Source: Spirochaetaceae bacterium (GTDB taxonomy: Bacteria > Spirochaetota > Spirochaetia > Treponematales > Treponemataceae). From it: a DNA stretch of 64,000 nucleotides. A program made the position numbers and the translations under genes. The stretch is taken from the NCBI GenBank assembly GCA_017936665.1, contig JAGBFB010000037.1, forward strand, positions 18,459-82,458, in the 5' to 3' direction. The first letter of the stretch is position 1. Every line of letters begins with the position of its first letter. The notes beneath the pieces are model-generated. The model saw nothing but the letters and a program-made list of their open reading frames with translations, did no database searches and was not told the DNA's origin. Below are positions 44,496-52,129 of the stretch, piece after piece.

Positions 44496-45065
44496 ATGAT
44501 AATAGAACTAATTATGTTTATTGTGGGAACTGTAATATTTACTTTCTTTACAATAAATTGGAAGGATAAAAAGAAAATTTCCCTAGAACAAGTGCAAAAA
44601 AACGCTGTAATCTGTGGAACTGTCATTTCTGTTTTACAATTAATTTTGTTATTTGGAGATTTTGAAAGAATTTTACAAAATGTTAATTTTTCAGAAGATT
44701 CAATACCAAAAGAATACAAAACAATTTCATCATTTTTTATGATGATTTTTGTAAAATTGCGGCCAATTCTCTTTGGTGTTTTTACAAAATTGATTTTGCA
44801 AGTTTTTGTGCAGAAAAAAAATTCTTCAAGGAAAGAAAAACAAGAAATTATTGAAGAAAAATTATCCAAAAATAATTCCAAAATGGATTTTTCACTTCTC
44901 TCGCCACGAGAAATTGAAATAGCTAAACTGGTACAAAAACATTACAAAAATCAACAAATTGCAGATGAATTGTTTATCAGCACTGAAACAGTAAAGCGTC
45001 ATCTTTCAACAATTTTTGAAAAACTTGGAATCGAATCACGAAAAGAATTATGGGAAGAAAAATAA
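44496..45065 (+). CDS. Membrane-anchored LuxR-type HTH regulator
   Basis: A 189-residue protein. The N-terminal half has two or three membrane helices; the C-terminus is a LuxR/GerE HTH: SPREIEIAKLVQKHYKNQQIADELFISTETVKRHLSTIFEKLGI. It is unusual for a LuxR-type HTH to be directly tethered to the membrane. Forms an operon with the upstream membrane protein. Confidence 0.82.
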   Translation: MIIELIMFIVGTVIFTFFTINWKDKKKISLEQVQKNAVICGTVISVLQLILLFGDFERILQNVNFSEDSIPKEYKTISSFFMMIFVKLRPILFGVFTKLILQVFVQKKNSSRKEKQEIIEEKLSKNNSKMDFSLLSPREIEIAKLVQKHYKNQQIADELFISTETVKRHLSTIFEKLGIESRKELWEEK

Positions 45066-45074
45066 TATCATAAA

Positions 45075-45126
45075 AACTTTCAACGATAAATCAAAAACCC
45101 CACTTTAGATTAGTCGTTGAAAGTTG
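45075..45126. terminator. Hairpin between convergent genes, contains repeat copy 2
   Basis: A 12-bp perfect stem AACTTTCAACGA / TCGTTGAAAGTT, with partial extension, lies between the LuxR-type and LysR genes. Its right arm is the dispersed repeat also seen at 41968-41993. There is no long T run, so terminator function is tentative. Confidence 0.5.
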
Positions 45127-45138
45127 ACCTTACAAATC

Positions 45139-46035
45139 TTACAAAATTCTTCCTTTCCCAAACTCATTTTTTTCTTTTTCAATAAAATCAATTAAAAAAT
45201 TGTAAAACTTTCTAGTTTTTTGGTCGTCGGTTTTGTTGTTTTTGTATGTTACCAAAATGTCTCTTGTGCAGTTTGTATTTGCAATTTTTAGAAGTTTTAC
45301 ATTTTTGGTATCAATTTGTTCCCAAGAAAATGATGGCCAAAAGCCAATTCCAATATTTGCAGAAATCATATTTTTTACAGCAATTGGACTATCACTTTCA
45401 AAAACGATATTTGGATGAATATGTTCTTTTTTGCAAAATTTGTCGCAAATAGCTCTAAAATGTTTTGCTCCAGAAAGTGATATAAAATCTTCGTTTTTTA
45501 CTTCTTCCAGCGATATTTCATTTATGTTTTGAAATCTTTCATTATTTGGCACAATCAAAAAAATTTCTTCATTGCAGACAAAAACTTCATCTTGATTTTG
45601 TAAAGATTGATTGTAGAAAAGTTTTGTAGTAACAACAATATCACATAAATCATCTGTTTCGTTCTGACTAACTTGAAAATGCACTTCATCATCAATTTTT
45701 TTATATTCGATAATTGCCCGAGTAACCAAACTAGAAGCCGCTAAAACATTTAAATGAATTGTGGCGTTTTCCATTTTTGCCATGGTTTGAAGTTGCTCTG
45801 GCAAATCAAAAATTCCTGCTAAAAGTGGTTTTAGTTTTTCGTAAAAATACCTTCCGTATTCTGTTAAAACAATATTTCGGCCTTTCATTCCAAAAAGAGG
45901 AACTTCCAATTCTTTTTCCAATCTGTGAATAGTTTGGGTTAGGGCAGGTTGAGCAATGTGCAATTCTTCTGAAGCTCGAGTGATGTGTTGAAGTTCAGCA
46001 ACTTTTAAAAAATATCTTAATTGTGTTAATTCCAT
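45139..46035 (-). CDS. LysR-family transcriptional regulator
   Basis: A 298-residue LTTR. The N-terminal wHTH is LTQLRYFLKVAELQHITRASEELHIAQPALTQTIHRLEKELEVPLF; the C-terminal part is the substrate-binding fold (ISANIGIGFWPSFSWEQ). Divergent from a PQ-loop-like membrane gene that it probably controls. Confidence 0.93.
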   Translation of the reverse strand: MELTQLRYFLKVAELQHITRASEELHIAQPALTQTIHRLEKELEVPLFGMKGRNIVLTEYGRYFYEKLKPLLAGIFDLPEQLQTMAKMENATIHLNVLAASSLVTRAIIEYKKIDDEVHFQVSQNETDDLCDIVVTTKLFYNQSLQNQDEVFVCNEEIFLIVPNNERFQNINEISLEEVKNEDFISLSGAKHFRAICDKFCKKEHIHPNIVFESDSPIAVKNMISANIGIGFWPSFSWEQIDTKNVKLLKIANTNCTRDILVTYKNNKTDDQKTRKFYNFLIDFIEKEKNEFGKGRIL

Positions 46036-46066
46036 AATATTAAAGTTATAAATCCTCTTTTGATAT

Positions 46067-46114
46067 ATAATGTAAAATGTATTAAAACTATTGTAATAAT
46101 ATATTATACATTAT
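46067..46114. promoter_or_regulatory. Inverted repeat in the LysR divergent promoter region
   Basis: ATAATGTA (46067-46074) and TACATTAT (46107-46114) face each other across 32 bp in the 130-bp divergent region. Position fits a LysR-type activator site, but the spacing is longer than a classical T-N11-A box. Confidence 0.4.
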
Positions 46115-46166
46115 TTATTATTTTGTATATAGTTTTCTTAATAAAACACAAACAAGAGGAAAAACT

Positions 46167-46439
46167 ATGAACAACTTTTTAGAAGCAGTAATGCTAGTTT
46201 GCTTTGGATTATCTTGGCCTATATCCTTGATAAAAAACATAAAAGCTCATTCAGCAAAAAATATGAGTTTTAGATTTACTGCTTTAATTATTTTGGGATA
46301 TTTAGCTGGAATAAGTGCAAAATTGATGAGTGGAACAATGAATTATGTGCTAATAATTTACATTATCAATTTAGTTGTGGTGTGTATGAATTTAGTTGTT
46401 TACTTTGTAAATAAAAGTTATGACAAAAAATTGATGTAA
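46167..46439 (+). CDS. PQ-loop/SemiSWEET-like membrane protein
   Basis: A 90-residue protein with three helices. LVCFGLSWPISLIKNIKAHSAKNMSFRFTALIILGY follows the PQ-loop pattern (Pro in helix 1, K-S-x-x-S/N-x-S after it). Such half-transporters form dimers that move sugars or other small solutes. GAGG precedes the ATG. The divergent LysR gene probably regulates it. Confidence 0.72.
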   Translation: MNNFLEAVMLVCFGLSWPISLIKNIKAHSAKNMSFRFTALIILGYLAGISAKLMSGTMNYVLIIYIINLVVVCMNLVVYFVNKSYDKKLM

Positions 46440-46497
46440 ATCTATATAAGTTAAGGGATTATATAATCTTTGTTCTAGAAAATTAATTGGAGGAAAC

Positions 46498-47013
46498 ATG
46501 AAAGAAATTAAAGAATTAAAGCAAAATTTCAAATTGGGACAAATTGTATTTTTGGGTTCAACAAAACTTGCAAATATGGATTTGTATGATTATTTGAGGG
46601 ATACAACTCCATTTTCAATTTATAATGAAAGTGTGCAAAAATTAAAAATTGAAGATGTGGAAAAATGTGTAGAAATGATTTCCAATTTACAACCTTCAAA
46701 ACTTTTTATTTCTATAGGTGAAGAAGAAATTAAAAATGAAAAATTAGATATTGATGATTTTATTTCCAAATATGAATGGTTTTTGTATAAAATAAATCAA
46801 AATTGTAAAAATTGCACTTTGTATATCATTTCGTTAAATGAAGAAAATGATATTGCAAAAAAAGTAAATAAACGATTACAAAAACTTTCTGAAGAATGTG
46901 GTTGCCGATTTATTAAATTGATAGGAAATTCAATTTGTGATTTTATTTCAACAATAAAAGTATATTTAAGAAAGTTTCCAATCAATTTTGTAGAAGCAAT
47001 GAGATATAGTTAG
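46498..47013 (+). CDS. SGNH-hydrolase-like protein
   Basis: A 171-residue protein. VFLGSTKLANMDLYDYL (GDSL-like block I), SKLFISIGEEEI (block III, G-x-N/E) and CTLYIISLNEEND fit an SGNH fold, but the usual Asp and His of block V are not visible, so activity is doubtful. Its stop codon (47011-47013) abuts an R element at the left end of the integron array. Confidence 0.6.
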   Translation: MKEIKELKQNFKLGQIVFLGSTKLANMDLYDYLRDTTPFSIYNESVQKLKIEDVEKCVEMISNLQPSKLFISIGEEEIKNEKLDIDDFISKYEWFLYKINQNCKNCTLYIISLNEENDIAKKVNKRLQKLSEECGCRFIKLIGNSICDFISTIKVYLRKFPINFVEAMRYS

Positions 47014-47050
47014 GTTGTATCACCTTCCGAAAAGGTCAGGTCGTTTTATA
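47014..47050. repeat. R element, copy 1 (left end of array)
   Basis: A 37-bp sequence beginning GTTGTATCACC and ending CGTTTTATA with a stem in between. It is 37/37 identical to 55232-55268 and close to 54749-54785 and 54985-55021. It forms the left part of a hybrid attC whose right half (47051-47071, ACACGAACCTCTTGTTATGC) is a normal attC arm. Confidence 0.75.
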
Positions 47051-47071
47051 GACACGAACCTCTTGTTATGC
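47014..47071 (-). other. attC-like site at the distal end of the array (hybrid)
   Basis: Read on the minus strand it starts GCATAACAAGAGGTTCGTG, like the other attC sites, and ends GATACAACC as attC 47868-47930 does, but the central part is an R element. The outer simple site is degenerate. It is the attC of the SH3-protein cassette. Confidence 0.55.
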
Positions 47072-47832
47072 TATTTTTCTAAATCTACATAAGCTCCATA
47101 AATCCAACCGATAGTATTATTACTTAGTAGTATTTTATACCATTTATTATCCATATTTTCGATTTTCATTGTTGAAATTGTAGAGCCTATAATTTTAACT
47201 TTATCTTTTTTATTAAGTTTTCCTAGGGTTTTAGATTTTAGATTTGGTTCTTCACGAATACGAACACTATCATCATTCATTATACCATTTGTTATGCAAG
47301 GAAATTTTATTGTATCTATAATTTTAATAAAACTATCTAATTCTTTTTGATATTCTTTATCTTTTGCATAAAAATTTATTCTAAAACAATAATCTAAATT
47401 ATATATAAAGAATTGACATGGATACCAAACGATATATACTTCATCAGCTTTGGAGTTTGTTGCAGATATTTCTAAATCATATAAATAACCGTTTTTTGTT
47501 TTACCTGTTTTCTTTCCCATGATTTTTGGAGGGTCATAATCTACATACTCTAATTTTTCTACTATTACTCCATTATATTGCTGTCCAATTTCTATTTTAT
47601 ATAGAAAATAACCTATACCTTCTGCTACTTTTTCGTTTTTTTCATTATATAAGACAGTCGAATCTAAATTCCAACCATCAGGAATATTAATTTCAAAACT
47701 ACCTTCTTCATCCAAAGTATTTGCAGTATACCAATTATCTGAAAACATTAATTGTGAATTTAGTTTTAAGTTTTTTGGAAACGCGTTAATAGAAACAAGA
47801 ATAAAGGCCATTAATAATATTTTCTTTTTCAT
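47071..47832 (-). CDS. Secreted protein with C-terminal SH3 domain (integron cassette)
   Basis: About 253 residues from ATG 47832 (AAGGAAAA upstream); the frame is open into the attC but starts there are not credible. It has a signal peptide (KKILLMAFILVSINAFP), a beta-rich middle part and a C-terminal bacterial SH3 domain (DDSVRIREEPNLKSKTLGKLNKKDKVKIIGS...WYKILLSNNTIGWIYGAYV). Probably periplasmic, binding peptidoglycan. Its stop codon lies in the downstream attC arm. Confidence 0.75.
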   Translation of the reverse strand: MKKKILLMAFILVSINAFPKNLKLNSQLMFSDNWYTANTLDEEGSFEINIPDGWNLDSTVLYNEKNEKVAEGIGYFLYKIEIGQQYNGVIVEKLEYVDYDPPKIMGKKTGKTKNGYLYDLEISATNSKADEVYIVWYPCQFFIYNLDYCFRINFYAKDKEYQKELDSFIKIIDTIKFPCITNGIMNDDSVRIREEPNLKSKTLGKLNKKDKVKIIGSTISTMKIENMDNKWYKILLSNNTIGWIYGAYVDLEK

Positions 47833-47846
47833 TTTTTCCTTATTAA

Positions 47847-47866
47847 GGCACCCCAGTGCGGGTGTC
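47847..47866. repeat. Cassette-start hairpin 1
   Basis: GGCACCC-CAGTGC-GGGTGTC: a 7-bp stem (one G-T pair) located between the recombination point of attC 47868-47930 and the ribosome site of the SH3-protein gene. Confidence 0.65.
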
Positions 47867-47867
47867 A

Positions 47868-47930
47868 GCATAACAACTGGTTGTATCGCAGCGGGCTTGA
47901 CCCGTTGTCGGCTACGAACCTTTGTAATGC
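47868..47930 (-). other. attC recombination site (63 bp)
   Basis: Ends are GCATAACAAC / TTTGTAATGC with inner arms GGTTGTATCGC / GGCTACGAACC and a central GCGGG...CCCG. It has the size and two-arm design of integron attC sites. One end simple site is imperfect (GTAATGC). Confidence 0.85.
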
Positions 47931-47931
47931 T

Positions 47932-48462
47932 TTATTTTTTCTGCATTTTTATTTCTTCTTTATGAAATCTTACAACATTACCATACGAAGTTAATGGTTC
48001 TGTATATTTATCAGGAAATCTAGCTACATAATCTTGTATATCTAGTTGGTATTTTTCTTTAAAATCTTTTTTATTTACTTTTCGCTTATAAAACAAAGAA
48101 CATCCGTCTTCATAAGCATTTAGCACTTTTTCAAATGAACTATCTAAAATTGAATTTTTAATTTTTAATTCTTCCTGTTCGTCTTTTGTAGGATTTGTTT
48201 TAGCTTTTAATTCAGCAACTTGCATACATAAAGTTTCATATTGTGTCTTGGCCGTATCAATATTTCTTTTTATATTTTCTAGAGCATTATCTTTTGCTAC
48301 TGAATTATTTTTAGAAAATGAAATAATACTTATAACAATCGCTATAAATGAAATTGCAATTGTTACCCAAGTTGTGAAAGAGAATTTTTCAATTGAATCA
48401 ATTCTAGCTAATATACTATTAATTAAAGAAACTGTTATTTCATTCATACTTTCAATATGCAT
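47932..48462 (-). CDS. Membrane-anchored coiled-coil protein (integron cassette)
   Basis: A 176-residue protein with one membrane helix (TTWVTIAISFIAIVISIISFS, about residues 30-50), then a long coiled coil (NIKRNIDTAKTQYETLCMQVAELKAK) and a basic C-terminus. Shares a cassette with the 97-residue gene, from which it is separated by 3 bp. Function unknown. Confidence 0.65.
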   Translation of the reverse strand: MHIESMNEITVSLINSILARIDSIEKFSFTTWVTIAISFIAIVISIISFSKNNSVAKDNALENIKRNIDTAKTQYETLCMQVAELKAKTNPTKDEQEELKIKNSILDSSFEKVLNAYEDGCSLFYKRKVNKKDFKEKYQLDIQDYVARFPDKYTEPLTSYGNVVRFHKEEIKMQKK

Positions 48463-48465
48463 TTT

Positions 48466-48759
48466 TTATTTTCCTTTTTTTATAAGTTCTACAAGATCAA
48501 GAAAAGCCTTTGAGGTCTCTGATTCTCCAAGATAAACTGTATCCCCAATATTTTTATCACTTCCAAATTGTAATTTAAACTCTACAATTTTCCCTAATTT
48601 TTCTCTATCTTCTGTTGATAAAGGTAAACCAGTTCTTGTATATGTAAGACTATTTACCTTATTCAAAACATATGAATAAAGATTATTCGATTGATAATGA
48701 GAATTAATGTAGTCAACAAGTTCTGTCCCAATACTTTCTAAACTTGCCATTTTTTCCAT
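48466..48759 (-). CDS. Hypothetical protein (integron cassette)
   Basis: A 97-residue soluble protein (MASLESIGTELVDYINSHYQSNNLYSYVLNKV...), preceded by GGATGG-like purine-rich sequence. No family recognised. First gene of a two-gene cassette with the membrane coiled-coil protein; such pairs often work together. Confidence 0.6.
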   Translation of the reverse strand: MEKMASLESIGTELVDYINSHYQSNNLYSYVLNKVNSLTYTRTGLPLSTEDREKLGKIVEFKLQFGSDKNIGDTVYLGESETSKAFLDLVELIKKGK

Positions 48760-48779
48760 CCTTTTTATTTTTTTCTATC

Positions 48780-48794
48780 CACGCCAGTGGCGTG
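48780..48794. repeat. Cassette-start hairpin 2
   Basis: CACGCC-AGT-GGCGTG, a perfect 6-bp stem at the position held by hairpins 1, 3, 4 and 5 but with a different stem sequence. Confidence 0.6.
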
Positions 48795-48797
48795 TGA

Positions 48798-48862
48798 GCA
48801 TAACAATTGCTTAAACGGTGGCACGGCTTGACCGCGACATCCGCTTTGAAGCTTTGTTATGT
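48798..48862 (-). other. attC recombination site (65 bp)
   Basis: GCATAACAATTGCTTAAA at one end and TTTGAAGCTTTGTTATGT at the other, with GCACGGCTTGACCGCG in the centre. It closes the cassette that holds the R-M genes. Confidence 0.85.
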
Positions 48863-48868
48863 GTATTT

Positions 48869-49072
48869 TTACTTTTTAGATTGAGTATTATTTGTTGTGT
48901 TATTTATTACCTGTCCAGTTGTTGTAACATTATATTTACTTGGATCAATTTTCGGTAATTGATTATTATTTGAATTAAATGACCTTGTAAATGATTCTCC
49001 TGAACGATTTAATGATTGATTCCAAGAATCTCCAACATAAGAAAAGTTTTGATTTTCATCTTTGTTTTCCAT
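48869..49072 (-). CDS. Small Asn/Ser-rich protein (integron cassette)
   Basis: A 67-residue low-complexity protein (NQSLNRSGESFTRSFNSNNNQLPK...NNTTNNTQSKK). It overlaps the end of the DUF6338-like gene by 17 nt and has GGAAG-type ribosome site sequence inside it. Small soluble partner of the membrane protein is a guess. Confidence 0.55.
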   Translation of the reverse strand: MENKDENQNFSYVGDSWNQSLNRSGESFTRSFNSNNNQLPKIDPSKYNVTTTGQVINNTTNNTQSKK

Positions 49073-49724
49073 TTTCTTCCTCCTTAGGCAAAACTTCTAT
49101 AAGTTTTATTTTATTTGTATCAATTAAAATTTTTTCAGCTTGCAACTGAACAAATTTCTTTTTATCAAATACTAATGGATTGTAAAGGATAATATGATTT
49201 GATTGTTCGTTATCGGGAGAACCTACTATGTATCCCCAATATTTAACATTATCATCTAATGTTACTATAGCCATTTTATTTATTGATTCATGAAAAAATC
49301 TTAAGAATACACTTTGAAAATAGTCTCTTTTGGTTACACATTGAATAATAAAAGAGATTAATTTTGTTCTACGAATTAAAGAGTAAAAAACTGAAAAAAC
49401 AAAGCTATACAGACATAATAGGAAATAAATAATTCCAATGTATTTTATATTCTGTGAAATATTGGTAAATAAAACTTCTTTATCTTTTGATGAAATGAAA
49501 TTTAATAAGAATTGTAAAATAAATTCTTTTTTTGCATTGAATGGTTGGTATGGCCATATAACAAAGAAAATTAAAAGACAAACACTTACCAACAATCCTT
49601 GAATTGTAATTTCAAACTGAGTTTTCTCTCTTTTTAAAAGAAAATAATCCACAGTATGGATAAATATATACCCAGGAACATAAAAGAGAATGAGTATAAT
49701 TGTATTAAAACTAAACAAATCCAT
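49056..49724 (-). CDS. DUF6338-like membrane protein (integron cassette)
   Basis: About 222 residues from ATG 49724; the frame is open to 49760. It begins MDLFSFNTIILILFYVPGYIFIHTVDYFLLKRE, the pattern of DUF6338 proteins, with three more helices and a soluble C-terminal domain with VTLDDNVKYWGYIVGSP. TTGTCA and TATATT (16-bp spacing) lie just upstream, with the ATG 5 nt after the -10, so the mRNA is probably leaderless. Confidence 0.7.
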   Translation of the reverse strand: MDLFSFNTIILILFYVPGYIFIHTVDYFLLKREKTQFEITIQGLLVSVCLLIFFVIWPYQPFNAKKEFILQFLLNFISSKDKEVLFTNISQNIKYIGIIYFLLCLYSFVFSVFYSLIRRTKLISFIIQCVTKRDYFQSVFLRFFHESINKMAIVTLDDNVKYWGYIVGSPDNEQSNHIILYNPLVFDKKKFVQLQAEKILIDTNKIKLIEVLPKEEENGKQR

Positions 49725-49753
49725 AATATTACAATATAAATATACATAAAATA

Positions 49754-49788
49754 TTGACAAGCGGCAATGGATTATTTATATTTTCTTC
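49754..49788 (+). promoter_or_regulatory. Consensus promoter of the methyltransferase gene, leaderless
   Basis: TTGACA 49754-49759, 17-bp spacer, TATATT 49777-49782, then 6 nt and ATG 49789. Transcription would start at the A of ATG. The geometry is identical to the promoter at 2697-2731. Confidence 0.7.
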
Positions 49789-51222
49789 ATGGAAACAAAT
49801 AAGCAGTACCTTTCTGTAGAAGATTTATCACTTAAGTTAAATTGTACTCCTCAATATACACGAAAACTTATTCGTGACGGAAAAATTCCAGCTGAACAGG
49901 TTAGAAAAACCTGGGTAATAAACCCAAATATTTTATCTGATAATGAAACAATGTTTAGACTAAGTAAAGATATTCCCGACCAAGTTCGGAAAGATTCAGT
50001 AATTCCCGATATTGTAGCATTAAGTTTCTTTTCTGGAGCAATGGGGCTGGATTATGGAATTGAGAAAGCTGGAATACATCCGCTTTTAACGTCTGAAATA
50101 GAACCGAATGCTCGAAAAACTATTTTGCTGAATCGCCCAAATATTGGACTTATTGGGGACATAAACAATTACTCTGCAAGTGAAATTAGAAAATTTGCAA
50201 ATATTTCTGAAAATCAAGAAATAGATTTAGTTATTGGTGGACCGCCATGCCAGGCTTTTAGTACCGCAGGCCAAAGAAAAGGTTTCCAAGATAAACGTGG
50301 AAATGTATTTTTAACTTTTATTGACAGAATACTGGAACTCCGTCCCAAATTTGCAGTAATTGAAAATGTAAGAGGAATTTTATCAGCTCCTTTTGAGTGT
50401 GAAGAAATGGAAAAACGTTTCGGTTTTGCACCTAAAACACCAGAAGAAAAAAAAGGCGGAGCTTTGCTTTATATTCTGCATAAACTGGAAGAAGGCGGTT
50501 ATACAGTGACCTTTAATCTTTACAATGCCGCAAATTATGGTGCTCCGCAAAAACGAGAGCGTGTTGTATTTTTCTGTTCTCGGGATGGTCAAAAAGTTTC
50601 ATATTTGTCACCAACAAATGATGAATTTGGAAATTTTGGCTTACCAAAATGGCGAACCGTAAGAGAAGTTATTTCTGACTTAAAAGAAAATGAACAGAAA
50701 GCAATGAAATTTCCAGAAAAGCGTTTGAAGTATTTTAAAATGCTCAAAGCTGGACAATATTGGAAACATTTACCACAGGAAATTCAGTATGAAGCTATGG
50801 GGGAAAAACTCAAACTCGGTGGCGGAAAAACTGGATTTTTCCGCCGTGTAGGTTGGGATGAACCTTCTCCAACTCTTGTAACAGACCCAACAATGCCTGC
50901 TACAGATTTATGCCATCCAGAAAAAGATAGACCTCTTAGCATTCAAGAATATGCAAGGATTCAAGAGTTTCCAGATGATTGGAAATTTTTTGGAGAAATG
51001 AAGGATGTTTACAAGCAAATTGGTAATGCAGTTCCAATTAGCTTAGGTTGTGCAATAGGCAAGCAGATTGTAAAACTTGTTACAAATCAACCGTTAGAGT
51101 TGCCACCTGTCGATTTTCCTTTTTCGCGTTACACATATACGGATGATGTTTCAATAAAAAAGCTTATGGAAAAACGATTGAAAAAATCAGAACAACCAGA
51201 TTTATTTGATTTTGCTGTATAA
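49789..51222 (+). CDS. DNA cytosine-5 methyltransferase with N-terminal HTH
   Basis: A 477-residue protein. Residues 1-50 are an excisionase/MerR-like HTH (YLSVEDLSLKLNCTPQYTRKLIRDGKIPAEQVRKTWVI). The C5 methyltransferase follows: motif I LSFFSGAMGLDYGIEKAG, motif IV GGPPCQAFSTAGQRKGF with the catalytic Cys, motif VI ENVRG, and IQEFPDDW and QIGNAVPISLG at the end. It protects DNA against the neighbouring SinI-like endonuclease; the HTH probably allows autoregulation. It is the only + strand gene in the array. Confidence 0.92.
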   Translation: METNKQYLSVEDLSLKLNCTPQYTRKLIRDGKIPAEQVRKTWVINPNILSDNETMFRLSKDIPDQVRKDSVIPDIVALSFFSGAMGLDYGIEKAGIHPLLTSEIEPNARKTILLNRPNIGLIGDINNYSASEIRKFANISENQEIDLVIGGPPCQAFSTAGQRKGFQDKRGNVFLTFIDRILELRPKFAVIENVRGILSAPFECEEMEKRFGFAPKTPEEKKGGALLYILHKLEEGGYTVTFNLYNAANYGAPQKRERVVFFCSRDGQKVSYLSPTNDEFGNFGLPKWRTVREVISDLKENEQKAMKFPEKRLKYFKMLKAGQYWKHLPQEIQYEAMGEKLKLGGGKTGFFRRVGWDEPSPTLVTDPTMPATDLCHPEKDRPLSIQEYARIQEFPDDWKFFGEMKDVYKQIGNAVPISLGCAIGKQIVKLVTNQPLELPPVDFPFSRYTYTDDVSIKKLMEKRLKKSEQPDLFDFAV

Positions 51223-51224
51223 AG

Positions 51225-51261
51225 AAAAAAGTCGTGAAAACTTGATTTTCACGACTTTTTT
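51225..51261. terminator. Bidirectional terminator between methyltransferase and endonuclease
   Basis: A 15-bp stem AAAAAGTCGTGAAAA / TTTTCACGACTTTTT with a 5-nt loop and A/T runs on both sides. It serves both convergent R-M genes. Confidence 0.9.
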
Positions 51262-51264
51262 ATC

Positions 51265-51975
51265 CTAATTTCCTTTTCCTAGATTTATATTCTTTTTCAA
51301 GTATTGTTCTACAAACTTTTTAAATCCTTCTTCTGAAAGATTAAAACCTTTCATAGGCTCTGGTACATTATTCCACATCGTTTCGCCAGTTTTTGCTTCT
51401 GTTCTATACCATTTATGAATTGAAGTGCCTTCTCTGATTTTACTACTTGAAGAATTTTCTGTATTACTTCTGTTTTTTATCTGTAATTCAAACCACACTC
51501 CATTGTCAAATTTTATAAAGTCGATAGCTTTTACAAAATTTCCACAACACCAAGCCCAACCTTTTTCTCTTAGAACAGAATCTAAATATCTTTCCAAAAG
51601 TGCTCCAACAGCATTTTCTGAAGCCATTGATTCCAAATGTGTTATTTTGATTTCTTCCGTTTCTTTCTTTGAATGATTGAAAACAATTTCCATTATAAAA
51701 CTTACCATTTCATCCGGTACAGTTTGCGGAAGTTTCGGGACTGTAGGCGAATGGAATCCGTTAAAATATGAAACGGCTAATTGTTCTATTCCTTCTTTTG
51801 TTTTTACGTCAGGAATATTATTTTTTGAACGAACTGAAAGATTTTCTGGGAATTGATTTAAATATTTTATAACTGTGATAAAAGAATTTCTCAAAGACAT
51901 TTCTATATCGTAGCAAGGGTTAAGCTCATCAAGAACTTCATTACATATTTTCTCTATATCCATTTTATACCTCAT
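51265..51975 (-). CDS. Type II restriction endonuclease, SinI-like
   Basis: A 236-residue protein. The core is GNFVKAIDFIKFDNGVWFELQIKNRSNTENSSSSKIREGT, a PD-(D/E)XK variant (D...E-x-Q-x-K) seen in the SinI/AvaII family, which cuts GGWCC. The family call is from memory of these conserved residues, so specificity is uncertain. Convergent with the HTH-methyltransferase. True start may be ATG 51963 (MDIEKICNEV). Confidence 0.7.
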   Translation of the reverse strand: MRYKMDIEKICNEVLDELNPCYDIEMSLRNSFITVIKYLNQFPENLSVRSKNNIPDVKTKEGIEQLAVSYFNGFHSPTVPKLPQTVPDEMVSFIMEIVFNHSKKETEEIKITHLESMASENAVGALLERYLDSVLREKGWAWCCGNFVKAIDFIKFDNGVWFELQIKNRSNTENSSSSKIREGTSIHKWYRTEAKTGETMWNNVPEPMKGFNLSEEGFKKFVEQYLKKNINLGKGN

Positions 51976-52010
51976 TTAAAAATCGGCATATTTTTATATT
52001 TCTTAATACA

Positions 52011-52030
52011 AGCACCCCAGTGCGGGCGTC
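52011..52030. repeat. Cassette-start hairpin 3
   Basis: AGCACCC-CAGTGC-GGGCGTC, same position and loop as hairpin 1 but with an A-C mismatch in the stem. Located between attC 52032-52094 and the endonuclease gene, about 35 bp before its start. Confidence 0.6.
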
Positions 52031-52031
52031 C

Positions 52032-52094
52032 ACATAACAACTGGTTGTACCGCAGCGGGCTTGACCCGCTGTCGGCTACGAACCTATGTTATGT
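52032..52094 (-). other. attC recombination site (63 bp)
   Basis: ACATAACAACTGG...AACCTATGTTATGT with inner arms GTTGTACCGCAGCGGG / CCCGCTGTCGGCTACG. Nearly the same as attC 47868-47930. It closes the cassette with the HEPN-like gene. Confidence 0.88.
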
Positions 52095-52129
52095 ATTTAT
52101 TTTTCTAAAGTTCCATGTTTGATATGATT

